Positions 35,412 through 43,717 of a DNA stretch of 64,000 bases are shown in pieces; within the stretch, counting starts at the first letter, position 1; every line of letters begins with the position of its first letter. The notes beneath the pieces were generated by a model. It did not search any database, was not told the DNA's origin, and saw only the letters and a list, made by a program, of their open reading frames with translations. The translations under genes were made by a program, and so were the position numbers. The DNA comes from Congregibacter litoralis KT71 (GTDB lineage Bacteria > Pseudomonadota > Gammaproteobacteria > Pseudomonadales > Halieaceae): positions 310,809 through 374,808 of the forward strand of contig NZ_CM002299.1 of NCBI RefSeq assembly GCF_000153125.2, written 5' to 3'.

Positions 35412-36611
35412 TCAGCCGCGGCACCATTGCTGGGGGTCCGTGGGTTTGCCGTCTTTGCGGATTTCAAAGTAAAGCCCGGCCTCACTCTGGCCACCACTGT
35501 CGCCTACGGTGGAGATAGGCGCCCCGGCTTTGACCCAATCCCCCACTTCCCGCAACAGGCTCTCGTTGTGGGCATAGAGGCTCAGATAACCTTCGCCGTG
35601 ATCGAGAACCAGCAACAACCCCGAGCCTCGCAGCCAGTCCGCATAGACAACCCGTCCGTGGTGAATAGCAGTGACCGTGCTACCTGCCTCCGCTTTCATG
35701 CGGACGCCCTGCCAGCGCATCTTGCCCTGGTTTCGGGGGCGGCCAAAGCGATTGCTGATGCGTCCCTCCACGGGCCAGCTCATGCTGCCCCGGGCGGCAC
35801 TGAACGGTTCGACATCATCCTCGGGAATTAGTTGCGCCAGGGCAGCGTCGATCTCTTCCAGGAGACTTTCCAGCTGTTCGCGGTCCTGCTCCCGGGCTGC
35901 AAGGTTCGCCGCATCGCTATCAAGGGACGCATCAATCTGCGCCAGAAGTGTTTTGCGCTCCTGGCGCTGGGCTTCAAGGGCTTGCTGCTGCTCGGCGAGG
36001 GACGCGCGCTGCTCCTTCAGGCGGGTTTCCTTTTCCCTCAGGTCGTTCTTTAAGGCCCCAAGGGACACGAGGGTGTCTTGAAACTCATCCAGAAGTTCGC
36101 TGCGCGCTTTTAGAATGTAGCGGTAGTAAGCCAGCATACGCGCAAGGCGTTGGGGATCTTCCTCGCTCAGGAGAAGCTTTAGCTGGTTATTGCCGCCGCT
36201 TTTATAGGCCTGGCGGATCTCTGCGGCTACGGCCTCCCGCTGGCTGTCGGCGGCGCTCTGCAGACGGCTCTGTCTCTCCGTCAGGCCCAGGATTTCTTTC
36301 TGATTGTCCCTGATGGCGGATCGCGTTGCCTGCTGTCGTTCCTGCAATTTGCCGAGGGCAGTTTCGCTGCGCCGGAGTTCAGCCTGGAGTGAGCTTCGTT
36401 GCTTCTCCCGCTTCGCCTGCGCCGCGGTGATGCGAGCGATGTCTTTTTCAAGCTGCTGGAGACGCTCCCGGGTCTCCTCGGCATCAGCGCCGTTGAGGGT
36501 TTGTGCCGCCGGACCTGAGGCGACCAGAGGCAGGGCAAGCACCAGGAGCAGGGTGCCCATGCAGAAAAGAAACTGGCGAGAATCGCGCCTATGGGGCGCC
36601 GCGCAGGTCAC
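35412..36611 (-). CDS. envC: murein hydrolase activator EnvC
   Basis: 399 residues. A signal peptide (about 1-37) is followed by a long coiled coil (about 45-250, with QLEKDIARITAAQAKREKQ and many EQ/ER heptads) and a C-terminal LytM (M23) domain with HGRVVYADWLRGSGLLLVLDHG and SLYAHNESLLREVGDWVKAG. The first zinc-ligand position reads MRWQGV rather than HxGxD, as in E. coli EnvC, so the domain is catalytically degenerate and acts by activating septal amidases (AmiA/B). It starts 9 bp after the gpmI stop and is probably co-transcribed. Confidence 0.94.
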   Translation of the reverse strand: MTCAAPHRRDSRQFLFCMGTLLLVLALPLVASGPAAQTLNGADAEETRERLQQLEKDIARITAAQAKREKQRSSLQAELRRSETALGKLQERQQATRSAIRDNQKEILGLTERQSRLQSAADSQREAVAAEIRQAYKSGGNNQLKLLLSEEDPQRLARMLAYYRYILKARSELLDEFQDTLVSLGALKNDLREKETRLKEQRASLAEQQQALEAQRQERKTLLAQIDASLDSDAANLAAREQDREQLESLLEEIDAALAQLIPEDDVEPFSAARGSMSWPVEGRISNRFGRPRNQGKMRWQGVRMKAEAGSTVTAIHHGRVVYADWLRGSGLLLVLDHGEGYLSLYAHNESLLREVGDWVKAGAPISTVGDSGGQSEAGLYFEIRKDGKPTDPQQWCRG

Positions 36612-36620
36612 GGGGCTGGG

Positions 36621-38174
36621 TCAGGACTGCCCGTCCGCCAGGGTGGCCAGGTTGCGACCGCTCATCTCTCCGGGCGGATCCAGAGCCATGAGCCCAAGGA
36701 GTGTTGGCGCGACGTCAGCCAGAATCCCACCCGCGGGGTCCAGGGTGAGGCTCTTGTCGCCCATGTAAACCAGGGGTACGTGCTCCGTGGTGTGCTGGGT
36801 ATGAAGCTGTCCCGAGTCATAGTCCTGCATCTGCTCGCAGTTGCCATGATCCGCCGTAATCAGGGCCTGACCGCCCACTTCCTTGAGGGCACTCTCGATA
36901 CGACCGAGACAGCTGTCCAAAACCTCTACGGCCTCCACGGCGGCTGCATAGTTCCCCGTATGCCCCACCATGTCGCCGTTGGCATAGTTACAGACGATGA
37001 GATCAAACTCCCGGTCGCGAATCGCGGCCACCAGACGATCCGTAACCTCAACGGCACTCATCGCCGGCTGGAGGTCATAGGTGGCAACATCCGGCGATGG
37101 CACCAGTATCCGGGTTTCGCCCTGAAATTCGGCTTCCTGCCCGCCACTGAAAAAGAAAGTCACGTGGGCGTACTTTTCTGTCTCGGCGATACGTAGCTGG
37201 GACAAGCCCTTGTCGGCGACCCAGGCGCCCAGCACATTGCTCAGCTTGCTCGGGGGGAAGGCGCAGGCGGCGTTCATCCCCGCCTCATATTCCGTGGTCA
37301 TCACGAATGCGGCGAGAGCCGGCCGCTGCTCGCGCTCAAATTCCTTGAAGTCTTCATCGACAAAGCACTGGGTGAGCTCCCGGGCACGGTCCGCACGGAA
37401 ATTCATAAACAGCACGGCGTCGCCATCGCTGATGGGAGCGGCCGTCCCTATACGTGTTGGAGCAACAAACTCATCGTTTTCATCGCGGGCATAGGCGGCC
37501 TGGAGTCCCTCCACCGCAGAGTCGGCGCTGTGCACTCCTTCGCCCTGGGTCAGGAGGAGGTAGGCGGGCTCAACACGCTCCCAGCGCTGGTCCCGGTCCA
37601 TGGCGTAGTAGCGTCCGGTAATCGTGGCGATGCGACCGACGCCTAATTCCTCAAAGCAGGCCTGGGCAGCGAGGAGCGAGGCTTCAGCGCTGCGCGGCGG
37701 CGTGTCCCGCCCATCGAGAAAGGCGTGGAGGTAAATCTGCGTGGCGCCACGCTTCGCAGCGAGGCGCAGGGCGGCGAGAATCTGCCGTTCGTGGCTGTGG
37801 ACGCCGCCGGGGGACAGGAGCCCCATGACGTGTACCGCGCCGCCTGAGGCAATGGCGCCATCAATAGCGGCGCAGTATTGCTCATTGCTGTCGAAGGAGC
37901 CGTCGCTGATGGCCTTGTCGATCCGGGAAATGCTCTGATAGAGGACCCGGCCGGAGCCGAGGCTCATGTGTCCCACCTCCGAGTTGCCGAACTGGCCCTC
38001 GGGGAGGCCTACATCCAGGCCGGACGCCGACATGAGGGTGTGGGGGGCGGTGTTCCACAGACGATCCCAGTTGGGGGTATTGCCGTTCGCAATGGCGTTG
38101 TCCCGGCTGTCTTCCCGGTGACCCCAGCCATCAAGAATGATCAGTGCCGTGGGAGATTTTTGCTGTTCCTGCAT
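36621..38174 (-). CDS. gpmI: 2,3-bisphosphoglycerate-independent phosphoglycerate mutase
   Basis: 517 residues from ATG 38174 ([22 protein letters not shown]); the frame continues upstream without similarity. The catalytic Ser is in [15 protein letters not shown], Mn ligands in [21 protein letters not shown] and [11 protein letters not shown]. It interconverts 3- and 2-phosphoglycerate in glycolysis. It heads the gpmI-envC-ctpA run and is divergent from the rhodanese gene, with a 193-bp gap holding both promoters. Confidence 0.97.
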   Translation of the reverse strand: MQEQQKSPTALIILDGWGHREDSRDNAIANGNTPNWDRLWNTAPHTLMSASGLDVGLPEGQFGNSEVGHMSLGSGRVLYQSISRIDKAISDGSFDSNEQYCAAIDGAIASGGAVHVMGLLSPGGVHSHERQILAALRLAAKRGATQIYLHAFLDGRDTPPRSAEASLLAAQACFEELGVGRIATITGRYYAMDRDQRWERVEPAYLLLTQGEGVHSADSAVEGLQAAYARDENDEFVAPTRIGTAAPISDGDAVLFMNFRADRARELTQCFVDEDFKEFEREQRPALAAFVMTTEYEAGMNAACAFPPSKLSNVLGAWVADKGLSQLRIAETEKYAHVTFFFSGGQEAEFQGETRILVPSPDVATYDLQPAMSAVEVTDRLVAAIRDREFDLIVCNYANGDMVGHTGNYAAAVEAVEVLDSCLGRIESALKEVGGQALITADHGNCEQMQDYDSGQLHTQHTTEHVPLVYMGDKSLTLDPAGGILADVAPTLLGLMALDPPGEMSGRNLATLADGQS

Positions 38175-38367
38175 GCTTGGTGTGTCCGGCTCGCTATGGC
38201 AATGGTGAGGGCAGGCGCGCGCTGCTGAGCACGCCTGCGGTGTGCGTTGGACAATTCTACCGATTGTCAGCTCCTGGCGCATTGTTCGGGGTGGAGCGAC
38301 TCCCGGCCAGACTGTATACTTCGCGACCTTTTCGGCCTTCAGGCCTTGTCGGTATACCTACGGGATC

Positions 38368-38784
38368 ATGGAACTTTTTTTAGAATTTGCAGCGCAGCAA
38401 TGGATTCTCATGGGCGCCCTGGCGGCCGCCATTGCTATGCTTGTGGCCCACGAAGGACGCAAGTCCGGCCCCGGCCTCAGTCCCCAGCAGGCGATTAATC
38501 TGGTCAATCGTGAAGACGGCGTATTTGTGGATCTGCGAGATGCTGCCGCCTTTAAACAGGGGCATATCGTTGAAGCACGACATATTCCCATGACCAAACT
38601 ACAGGAACGCAGCGCTGAGCTGGAGTCCTTCAAGGACAAGCCTGTGGTACTCGTCTGCAAGATGGGGCAGCAGGCATCCACCGCCGGTAAGCAACTGCGC
38701 GCTGCAGGCTTTAATCAGGTGTATAAAATGACCGGCGGCATGATGGAGTGGTCCAGCCTTCAGCTGCCCACTGTCAGCAAGTAG
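38368..38784 (+). CDS. membrane-anchored rhodanese-like sulfurtransferase
   Basis: 138 residues from ATG 38368. One TM helix at residues 10-28, then a single rhodanese domain: VFVDLRDAAAFKQGHIVEARHIP (CDC25-type N-motif) and the active-site loop VLVCKMGQQAST with the catalytic Cys about residue 95. It may relay sulfane sulfur near the inner membrane. The rhodanese-grxC-secB order is widely conserved in gammaproteobacteria (YibN homologue). E. coli YibN is linked to Sec translocation and secB, so a role there is plausible. Confidence 0.9.
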   Translation: MELFLEFAAQQWILMGALAAAIAMLVAHEGRKSGPGLSPQQAINLVNREDGVFVDLRDAAAFKQGHIVEARHIPMTKLQERSAELESFKDKPVVLVCKMGQQASTAGKQLRAAGFNQVYKMTGGMMEWSSLQLPTVSK

Positions 38785-38792
38785 CCAGCGTC

Positions 38793-39074
38793 GTGTCCAC
38801 TAAATCGACCAATACAGTGACCATGTACACCACCCGCTTCTGTCCCTATTGCGTTGCGGCCAAGCGACTGCTGGATGCCAAGGGCGTGTCCTACGAAGAT
38901 ATTCCCGTCGATGGCGACGCGCAGCTGCGGAAAAAAATGACTGAGCTCGCCGGGCAACGAACCGTGCCTCAGATCTGGATTGGCGAGAGCCACGTGGGGG
39001 GCTACACAGATTTAGCGGCCCTTGAGCAGCGGGGGCTTCTCGATGGCCTCCTGAGCGGCGGCCCGCAGAGCTAG
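38793..39074 (+). CDS. grxC: glutaredoxin 3
   Basis: 93 residues from GTG 38793. The dithiol active site is CPYC (RFCPYCVAAKRLLDAKGV), followed by the cis-Pro motif TVPQIWIGESHVGGYTDL. Starting at the ATG 38823 would delete the first beta-strand (NTVTMYTTRF aligns with the E. coli strand before CPYC), so a GTG start at 38793 or 38817 is preferred. Reduces protein disulfides and glutathione mixed disulfides in the cytoplasm. Nine bases separate it from the rhodanese gene. Confidence 0.94.
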   Translation: MSTKSTNTVTMYTTRFCPYCVAAKRLLDAKGVSYEDIPVDGDAQLRKKMTELAGQRTVPQIWIGESHVGGYTDLAALEQRGLLDGLLSGGPQS

Positions 39075-39137
39075 AACCTGAGTTAGAACACTATTTCCTA
39101 CCCACTTTTTTATTGATTGTTTACAGGAGTATCAGCA

Positions 39138-39632
39138 ATGGCTGAAGAACAGGCAGCAGGAACACAGGAACCGGCACAGCAGCAGTTTGTACTGCAGCGT
39201 ATTTACAACAAGGACCTGTCTTTTGAGTCCCCGGCTACGCCCGAGATTTTTAAGAAGCAGTGGCAGCCCAAGGTCAACGTCGATCTGAACACGCGCAGCA
39301 ATGCGATTGATGAAGAGGGTAACTTCGAAGTGGTCCTCACCATCACCGTGACTTCAAAAATGGAAGAAGACACGGCATTTCTCGTTGAGGTTCAACAGGC
39401 TGGTATCTTCTTTATTACCGGTTTTGAGCCCGATCAGCTTCGTCGCGTCCTGGGCACCGCTGCGCCGAACATTCTGTTCCCCTACGCGCGAGAGACTATC
39501 GACAATCTGGTCGTCAAGGGCGGCTTCCCCGCACTGATGCTGTCTCCCGTCAGCTTCGACGCGCTCTTTGAGCAGGCTCTGGCTCAACAGGCTCAGCAGC
39601 AGGCTGCCGCGGCAGAGCCCTCTACGCACTAA
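39138..39632 (+). CDS. secB: protein-export chaperone SecB
   Basis: 164 residues from ATG 39138 with AGGAG nine bases upstream. The conserved core FVLQRIYNKDLSFESPATPEIFKKQWQPKVNVDLNT and FPYARETIDNLVVKGGFPALMLSPVSFDALF is intact. A Gln/Ala-rich tail (QALAQQAQQQAAAAEP) follows. SecB tetramers hold preproteins unfolded and deliver them to SecA. It is the last gene of the rhodanese-grxC-secB set; its 3' gap contains a tandem repeat and a hairpin. Confidence 0.97.
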   Translation: MAEEQAAGTQEPAQQQFVLQRIYNKDLSFESPATPEIFKKQWQPKVNVDLNTRSNAIDEEGNFEVVLTITVTSKMEEDTAFLVEVQQAGIFFITGFEPDQLRRVLGTAAPNILFPYARETIDNLVVKGGFPALMLSPVSFDALFEQALAQQAQQQAAAAEPSTH

Positions 39633-39684
39633 GCGCGTTTTCCTTAGGAGCTCCCTGCTTTGCGGGCTCTTTCTGCGGGTCTAC

Positions 39685-39736
39685 GGGACTCTCTCGGGGA
39701 CTCTCTCGGGGACTCTCTCCGGGGTTCTTTCCCCGG
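39685..39736. repeat. 12-bp tandem repeat ending in a hairpin
   Basis: Three 12-bp copies of GGGACTCTCTCG (the last ending C) and a fourth degenerate unit run into CCGGGG-TTCTTT-CCCCGG (39719-39736), a perfect 6-bp stem. It lies between the convergent secB and trmL and may double as a terminator. Confidence 0.75.
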
Positions 39737-39783
39737 GGAGCTCTATTCGCTCCGGTAGTTTCAACCAGCTTCCCGTGCGGGCC

Positions 39784-40248
39784 TCAGGCCATGCCCGGGA
39801 AGCCCTGTTGACGTAGGCCCTCGTAGAGCACAAGCGCCGCTGCGTTACTGAGGTTCAGGCTTCTGCTGTCCGGATACATGGGCACGCGAAGGCAGCGGTG
39901 TACCCCCAGCTCATCCAGAACCGTTGCCGGCAGCCCGCGCGTTTCCGGGCCGAAGAGCAGCACATCCCCCTTCTGAAAGTCTGCGTCCGTGTAGTTGCGG
40001 GTTCCCCGGGTGCTCAGGGTCCAGATGCGCGGTCTGTGGAGCGTCTGTATCAGGGCATCGAGACTGTCGTGGGTCTGCACGTGAGCGAATTCGCGATAGT
40101 CCAGGCCCGCGCGGCGCAGTTGTTTGTCCTCCAGGGAAAAGCCCAAGGGCTTGATGAGATGCAGGGGGCAGCTCGTATTGGCACAGAGGCGCATGATGTT
40201 CCCCGTGTTCGGGGGTATCTCGGGCTCGTAGAGGGCGACGTGGAGCAT
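39784..40248 (-). CDS. trmL: tRNA (cytidine/uridine-2'-O-)-methyltransferase
   Basis: 154 residues, a SPOUT methyltransferase with the TrmL signature: MLHVALYEPEIPPNTGNIMRLCANTSCPLHLIKPLGF, LLFGPETRGLP and MYPDSRSLNLSNAAALVLYEGLRQQ (trefoil-knot SAM site). It methylates the wobble nucleotide of tRNA-Leu. It starts immediately next to the stop of ntrC on the same strand, so it may be co-transcribed with ntrBC. Length is normal (157 in E. coli). Confidence 0.96.
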   Translation of the reverse strand: MLHVALYEPEIPPNTGNIMRLCANTSCPLHLIKPLGFSLEDKQLRRAGLDYREFAHVQTHDSLDALIQTLHRPRIWTLSTRGTRNYTDADFQKGDVLLFGPETRGLPATVLDELGVHRCLRVPMYPDSRSLNLSNAAALVLYEGLRQQGFPGMA

Positions 40249-41667
40249 CTAGGCGTCACCGCCTTCCAGTTCTTTCATTTTTCGCGTCAGGGTGTTTCTG
40301 CCCCAGCCCAGTAACTCTGCGGCATCGCGCTTGCGACCCCGGGTGTGAGCCAGGGCCACTTCAATCAATGCTTTTTCAAAGGCCGGAATGGCCTCGCGGA
40401 GGATATCCTGCTTGCCACTGACCAACTCCGTGCGCGCCCACTGGCAGAGGAGCTCCTGCCATTGCAGATCCTGCTCTCCCGCGGTCTCCTCGCTGTCACG
40501 GCCCAGTTCCGGCGGCAGATCCGACAGGTGAATTTCCCGTCCCGAGGCCATCACCGTGAGCCATCGGCAGGTATTCTCAAGCTGTCGCACATTGCCGGGC
40601 CAGTGTAATGAGCTGAGAAACTGCTCCGTCTCCGGCAGAAGAATCTTGGGCTCGCCCCCGAGTTCCTTCGCCGCCTTATCAAAGAAAAACTCCATGAGAC
40701 GCGGGATATCTTCGCGGCGCTCGGAGAGCTTGGGGATGTGGATACGGATGACGTTCAGGCGGTGGAACAGGTCCTCGCGAAAATCGCCCTTGCGCACCAG
40801 GCCCTCGAGGTCCTGGTGCGTTGCCGCAATGATCCGCACATCCGTGCGCTGGGAGGTATGGCCGCCGACCCGGTAAAACTCGCCATCCGCAAGCACGCGA
40901 AGCAGCCGTGTCTGCGTTTCTGCGGGCATGTCGCCGATCTCGTCGAGAAAGAGCGTGCCGCCGTTGGCCTGCTCAAAGCGGCCCTCCCGGCGGGCGTTTG
41001 CTCCCGTGAAGGCGCCTTTTTCATGGCCAAAAAGCTCTGATTCCATGAGATCCCGGGGAATCGCCGCCATATTAAGAGCAATGAAGGGCGCGTCGGCGCG
41101 GGGGCTGTGACGGTGGAGCGCATGGGCTACGAGCTCTTTGCCCGTGCCGGATTCGCCGTTGATCAATACGGTGATGTTGCTATGCGCCAGGCGACCAATG
41201 GCCCGGAACACCTCCTGCATGGCCGGCGCTTCGCCGATAATTTCCGGTGTGGGCGTGGTATTGCTGACGCTTTTGGGTTTGGAACGGTTACGCTCCCGTG
41301 CCTGGGCCAGGGCCCGCTCGGCGACGGCCACCACTTCGTCAATATCGAAGGGCTTTGGCAGATATTCAAAAGCGCCCTGCTGATAGGACGCCACGGCACT
41401 GTCGAGGTCCGAGTGCGCAGTGGTGATGATCACCGGAAGATCGGGATGGTTCTCCCGAATACGCTGAAGCAGCTCGAAACCGTCTATGCCGGGCATGCGA
41501 ATGTCGCTGATAACGACGTCGGGCAGTTCGTTTTCCATGCGACGGAGCATGGACTCCGCATCAGCGAAGCATTCCCGGGCAATATCCGCTTGGGTCAGGG
41601 CTTTTTCCAGAACCCAGCGTATGGATTGATCGTCATCGACGATCCATACGGCGCCAGAATTTTGCAT
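40249..41667 (-). CDS. ntrC: nitrogen regulation protein NR(I), sigma-54 activator
   Basis: 472 residues from ATG 41667 (MQNSGAVWIVDDDQSIRW); one base separates it from the ntrB stop. Receiver with Asp55 (VVISDIRMPGIDG), AAA+ domain with Walker A GESGTGKE and the sigma-54 contact GAFTGA, Walker B LFLDEIGDM, and a Fis-type HTH (RDAAELLGWGRNTLTRKMKEL). Phosphorylated NtrC activates sigma-54 promoters of nitrogen genes from distant sites. Its sites are visible upstream of glnA and ntrB. Confidence 0.97.
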   Translation of the reverse strand: MQNSGAVWIVDDDQSIRWVLEKALTQADIARECFADAESMLRRMENELPDVVISDIRMPGIDGFELLQRIRENHPDLPVIITTAHSDLDSAVASYQQGAFEYLPKPFDIDEVVAVAERALAQARERNRSKPKSVSNTTPTPEIIGEAPAMQEVFRAIGRLAHSNITVLINGESGTGKELVAHALHRHSPRADAPFIALNMAAIPRDLMESELFGHEKGAFTGANARREGRFEQANGGTLFLDEIGDMPAETQTRLLRVLADGEFYRVGGHTSQRTDVRIIAATHQDLEGLVRKGDFREDLFHRLNVIRIHIPKLSERREDIPRLMEFFFDKAAKELGGEPKILLPETEQFLSSLHWPGNVRQLENTCRWLTVMASGREIHLSDLPPELGRDSEETAGEQDLQWQELLCQWARTELVSGKQDILREAIPAFEKALIEVALAHTRGRKRDAAELLGWGRNTLTRKMKELEGGDA

Positions 41668-41668
41668 G

Positions 41669-42745
41669 TCAGTTTTCCATGGGTAGGTGGATGGTAAAAC
41701 AGGTTTCTCCCGGATGACTCTCGCAGCTGAGGAGACCGCCGTGCCGGTGAACGATGGATTGAGAAATCGACAGGCCCAATCCCGTGCCCTCGGCGCGGCC
41801 ACTGACCATAGGCACGAAAAGCGTGTCCCGGAGTGCATCGGGAATGCCCGGGCCGTTGTCGATAATGTCGATCTGGCATACCAGACGGTGACGTCGCTCC
41901 CCAATGGTGAACTGCCGCTGGGAGCGGCTGCGCAGGGTAAGAGCGCACTGGGGTTGGTTTTCCGTGGCCTGGAGCGCGTTGCCGATAATGTTGAGGAGGG
42001 CCTGGATCAGAAGGCCCCGATCGCCCTTGACGGGGGGAAGGCTGGGGTCGTAGTCCCGCAGCACCGCCAGGCGCTCTCCCGCTTCTACGACAGCAAGCTG
42101 GAGCACGTGCTCCAGTACCTCGTGAATATTCAGACTCACCAGGGCCGGCTCTTTGTTGGGACCCAGAAGGCGGTCCACGAGATCCCGTAAGCGGTCCGCT
42201 TCCTGAATGATGATGTTTGTGTATTCCTGAAGGGAGCCCTTGGGCAGCTCCCGCTCGAGAAGCTGGGCGGCACCGCGAATCCCTCCCAGGGGATTTTTGA
42301 CCTCATGGGCCAGACCCCGGACCACGGTACGCGTGGTTTCCTGAGCGCTCATGAGATTCTCCTCTCGACTGATGCGCAGAAGGCGGTCCACGGGCTGCAT
42401 TTCGATGAGGAAGGCGAGGCGGGAGACCTCCCTCATGGGGGAGACCACAATGTCGGCGAAGGAAGGTTTGCCATCCCGGGTATCCAGGGAGAGTCCTCGC
42501 CGGACAATGGCCCGACCCTCTCTTGCCGCCTGATCAAGGGTGGCCCGCCAGGGCACGTCATGGGTGTCCAGTTCGCAGATCTTGACGCCGAGGATGCGCG
42601 CTTCGGAAAGTTGTAGGAGAGCCTCGGCCGCGGGATTTATCAGGCGCACGCGATAGTCGGCATCCAGTCCGATGATGCCGCTGTTGATGTTATCGATGAT
42701 GTCCTGTTGCAGCATCTGGCGCCGTGGGGCAACCCTTTGGCTCAC
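41669..42745 (-). CDS. ntrB: nitrogen sensor histidine kinase NR(II)
   Basis: 358 residues from GTG 42745; ATG 42715 (MLQQDIIDNINSG) is a good alternative. A PAS domain (IIGLDADYRVRLINPAAEALL), the H box GLAHEVKNPLGGIRGAAQLLE, N box NIIGNALQA, and G boxes DNGPGIP and GTGLGLSIS are all present. NtrB is a soluble kinase/phosphatase for NtrC, controlled by PII. If the sigma-54 element at 42761-42776 is used, transcription would begin only a few bases before the GTG, which favours the ATG start or a leaderless message. Also known as glnL. Confidence 0.96.
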   Translation of the reverse strand: MSQRVAPRRQMLQQDIIDNINSGIIGLDADYRVRLINPAAEALLQLSEARILGVKICELDTHDVPWRATLDQAAREGRAIVRRGLSLDTRDGKPSFADIVVSPMREVSRLAFLIEMQPVDRLLRISREENLMSAQETTRTVVRGLAHEVKNPLGGIRGAAQLLERELPKGSLQEYTNIIIQEADRLRDLVDRLLGPNKEPALVSLNIHEVLEHVLQLAVVEAGERLAVLRDYDPSLPPVKGDRGLLIQALLNIIGNALQATENQPQCALTLRSRSQRQFTIGERRHRLVCQIDIIDNGPGIPDALRDTLFVPMVSGRAEGTGLGLSISQSIVHRHGGLLSCESHPGETCFTIHLPMEN

Positions 42746-42760
42746 TGTGCTTAATAATGA

Positions 42761-42776
42761 AGCAAAAATAGCGCCA
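42761..42776 (-). promoter_or_regulatory. candidate sigma-54 promoter of ntrBC
   Basis: On the minus strand TGGCGCTATTTTTGCT has GG and GC at the correct -24/-12 spacing and matches TGGCACRNNNNTTGCW except at two positions. It lies 16 bp upstream of the ntrB GTG, downstream of a perfect NtrC site. Confidence 0.4.
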
Positions 42777-42911
42777 TGTCCTTGGTTTTCAGTTAGGCGC
42801 CATGGCTTTCTGTTATATAGGCCTTTTATTGATAGTGAGTGCTTACAAGCTTACGTAAGAAAGACAATGTTCATTCGTTGTGCAGGGCAGCAATGATCAG
42901 ATCCGGACAAT

Positions 42912-42928
42912 TGCACCAAGTCGGTGCA
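42912..42928. promoter_or_regulatory. NtrC binding site upstream of ntrB
   Basis: TGCACCAAGTCGGTGCA is a perfect match to the NtrC palindrome TGCACC-N5-GGTGCA. It sits in the 199-bp DUF4124/ntrB gap, about 140-150 bp upstream of the candidate sigma-54 element. This implies autoregulation of ntrBC. The palindrome could also form a hairpin at the DUF4124 mRNA end. Confidence 0.75.
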
Positions 42929-42944
42929 GGATGTTTGGGGTCGC

Positions 42945-43541
42945 TTAGCGGCCGATGATCGAGGGGCGTAAAACGTAGATACGCACGGAGTCGGAGGTGG
43001 CAATAACTTTGCCTCGGGACGTTGTCCTTTGGACCACCAGGTCATGGGGGCCACGCATAGCGCCCTCCACAAACCAGCTTCCCGAAGACTGGGGCTCTCC
43101 CCGGGGGCTGCCATCAATGAGCAGCACCAGCCTCTCGGCTCGGGACAGGGGCGGAGTTGCCGTAGCGCTGACAGAAAAATTGCCCGGTCCCATGGCGATG
43201 GTGCTTTCGTCGGCAGGGGAGGCAATGGTCACTGTTGGTTCTGCGTCGGCCGCTGATTCTGCGTCGGCGCTCGGGGCCGCGGGCGCCGGTGGACGCATTT
43301 CCACGGGGGTGGCGGTGTTAATTTCCTGCATCTCTATCTTCTCGACGCTTTGCTTACCCGTCGTGTCCATGGTCTGGGGGCTATCGGTGAAAACAACGCC
43401 GTTTTCATCGTCGATGACTTTGTAAACCTGGCCCCAGGCAAAACTCACGGGCGCAATGGCCACAAGAGCCACGGCAACGGTTATCGCGCTGATTACGCGG
43501 TTAGTCGCTGAAAAAAGGGGCGTTTTTTGCGAACCGACCAT
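42945..43541 (-). CDS. DUF4124 domain protein, exported
   Basis: 198 residues from ATG 43541 (MVGSQKTPLF). A signal peptide or anchor (about residues 15-36) precedes the DUF4124 motif QVYKVIDDENGVVFTDSPQ. An Ala/Pro/Glu-rich linker (80-105) leads to an Ig-like C-terminal domain (PTVTIASPADESTIAMGPGNFSVSATATPP ... GPHDLVVQRTT). DUF4124 genes are a regular member of the glnA-ntrBC neighbourhood in gammaproteobacteria, but the function is unknown. In this genome an IS separates it from glnA, so it may now depend on its own promoter or on one inside the IS. Confidence 0.88.
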   Translation of the reverse strand: MVGSQKTPLFSATNRVISAITVAVALVAIAPVSFAWGQVYKVIDDENGVVFTDSPQTMDTTGKQSVEKIEMQEINTATPVEMRPPAPAAPSADAESAADAEPTVTIASPADESTIAMGPGNFSVSATATPPLSRAERLVLLIDGSPRGEPQSSGSWFVEGAMRGPHDLVVQRTTSRGKVIATSDSVRIYVLRPSIIGR

Positions 43542-43570
43542 AGCAATTCTCCAGAAGATAACGCTTACCG

Positions 43571-43614
43571 TAGCAGATCGTCGGGCAAAAAGTAGCAGAT
43601 CGCCGGGCAAAAAA
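43571..43614. repeat. two 22-bp direct repeats upstream of DUF4124
   Basis: Two adjacent 22-bp units starting TAGCAGATCG(T/C)CGGGCAAAAA (20 of 22 identical) lie between the DUF4124 start and the IS left end. Being directly next to the insertion site and upstream of the gene, they may be part of its promoter region. Confidence 0.85.
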
Positions 43615-43616
43615 AA

Positions 43617-43638
43617 GGTTCATCGCGTATTAGCGGGA
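43617..43638 (+). repeat. IS left terminal inverted repeat
   Basis: Begins GGTTCATCGCG and ends CGGGA; 18 of 22 bases match the reverse complement of 44905-44926. Confidence 0.9.
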
Positions 43639-43717
43639 TATAGCAAGTAGTAGAGGCGGACAGCCAATCGGTTTAGGTTGTAAGTGCAACCAAACAGCCG
43701 ACCGAAGGACCGCCGCC

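Noticed and set aside
41668..41904. 79-residue N-terminal extension of NtrC
   Set aside because: It overlaps ntrB in another frame; the receiver domain begins at the ATG at 41667.
43609..43617. Reading the A8 direct repeats as proof of transposition on their own
   Set aside because: A homopolymer could be pre-existing; the call rests on the inverted repeats and transposase as well.
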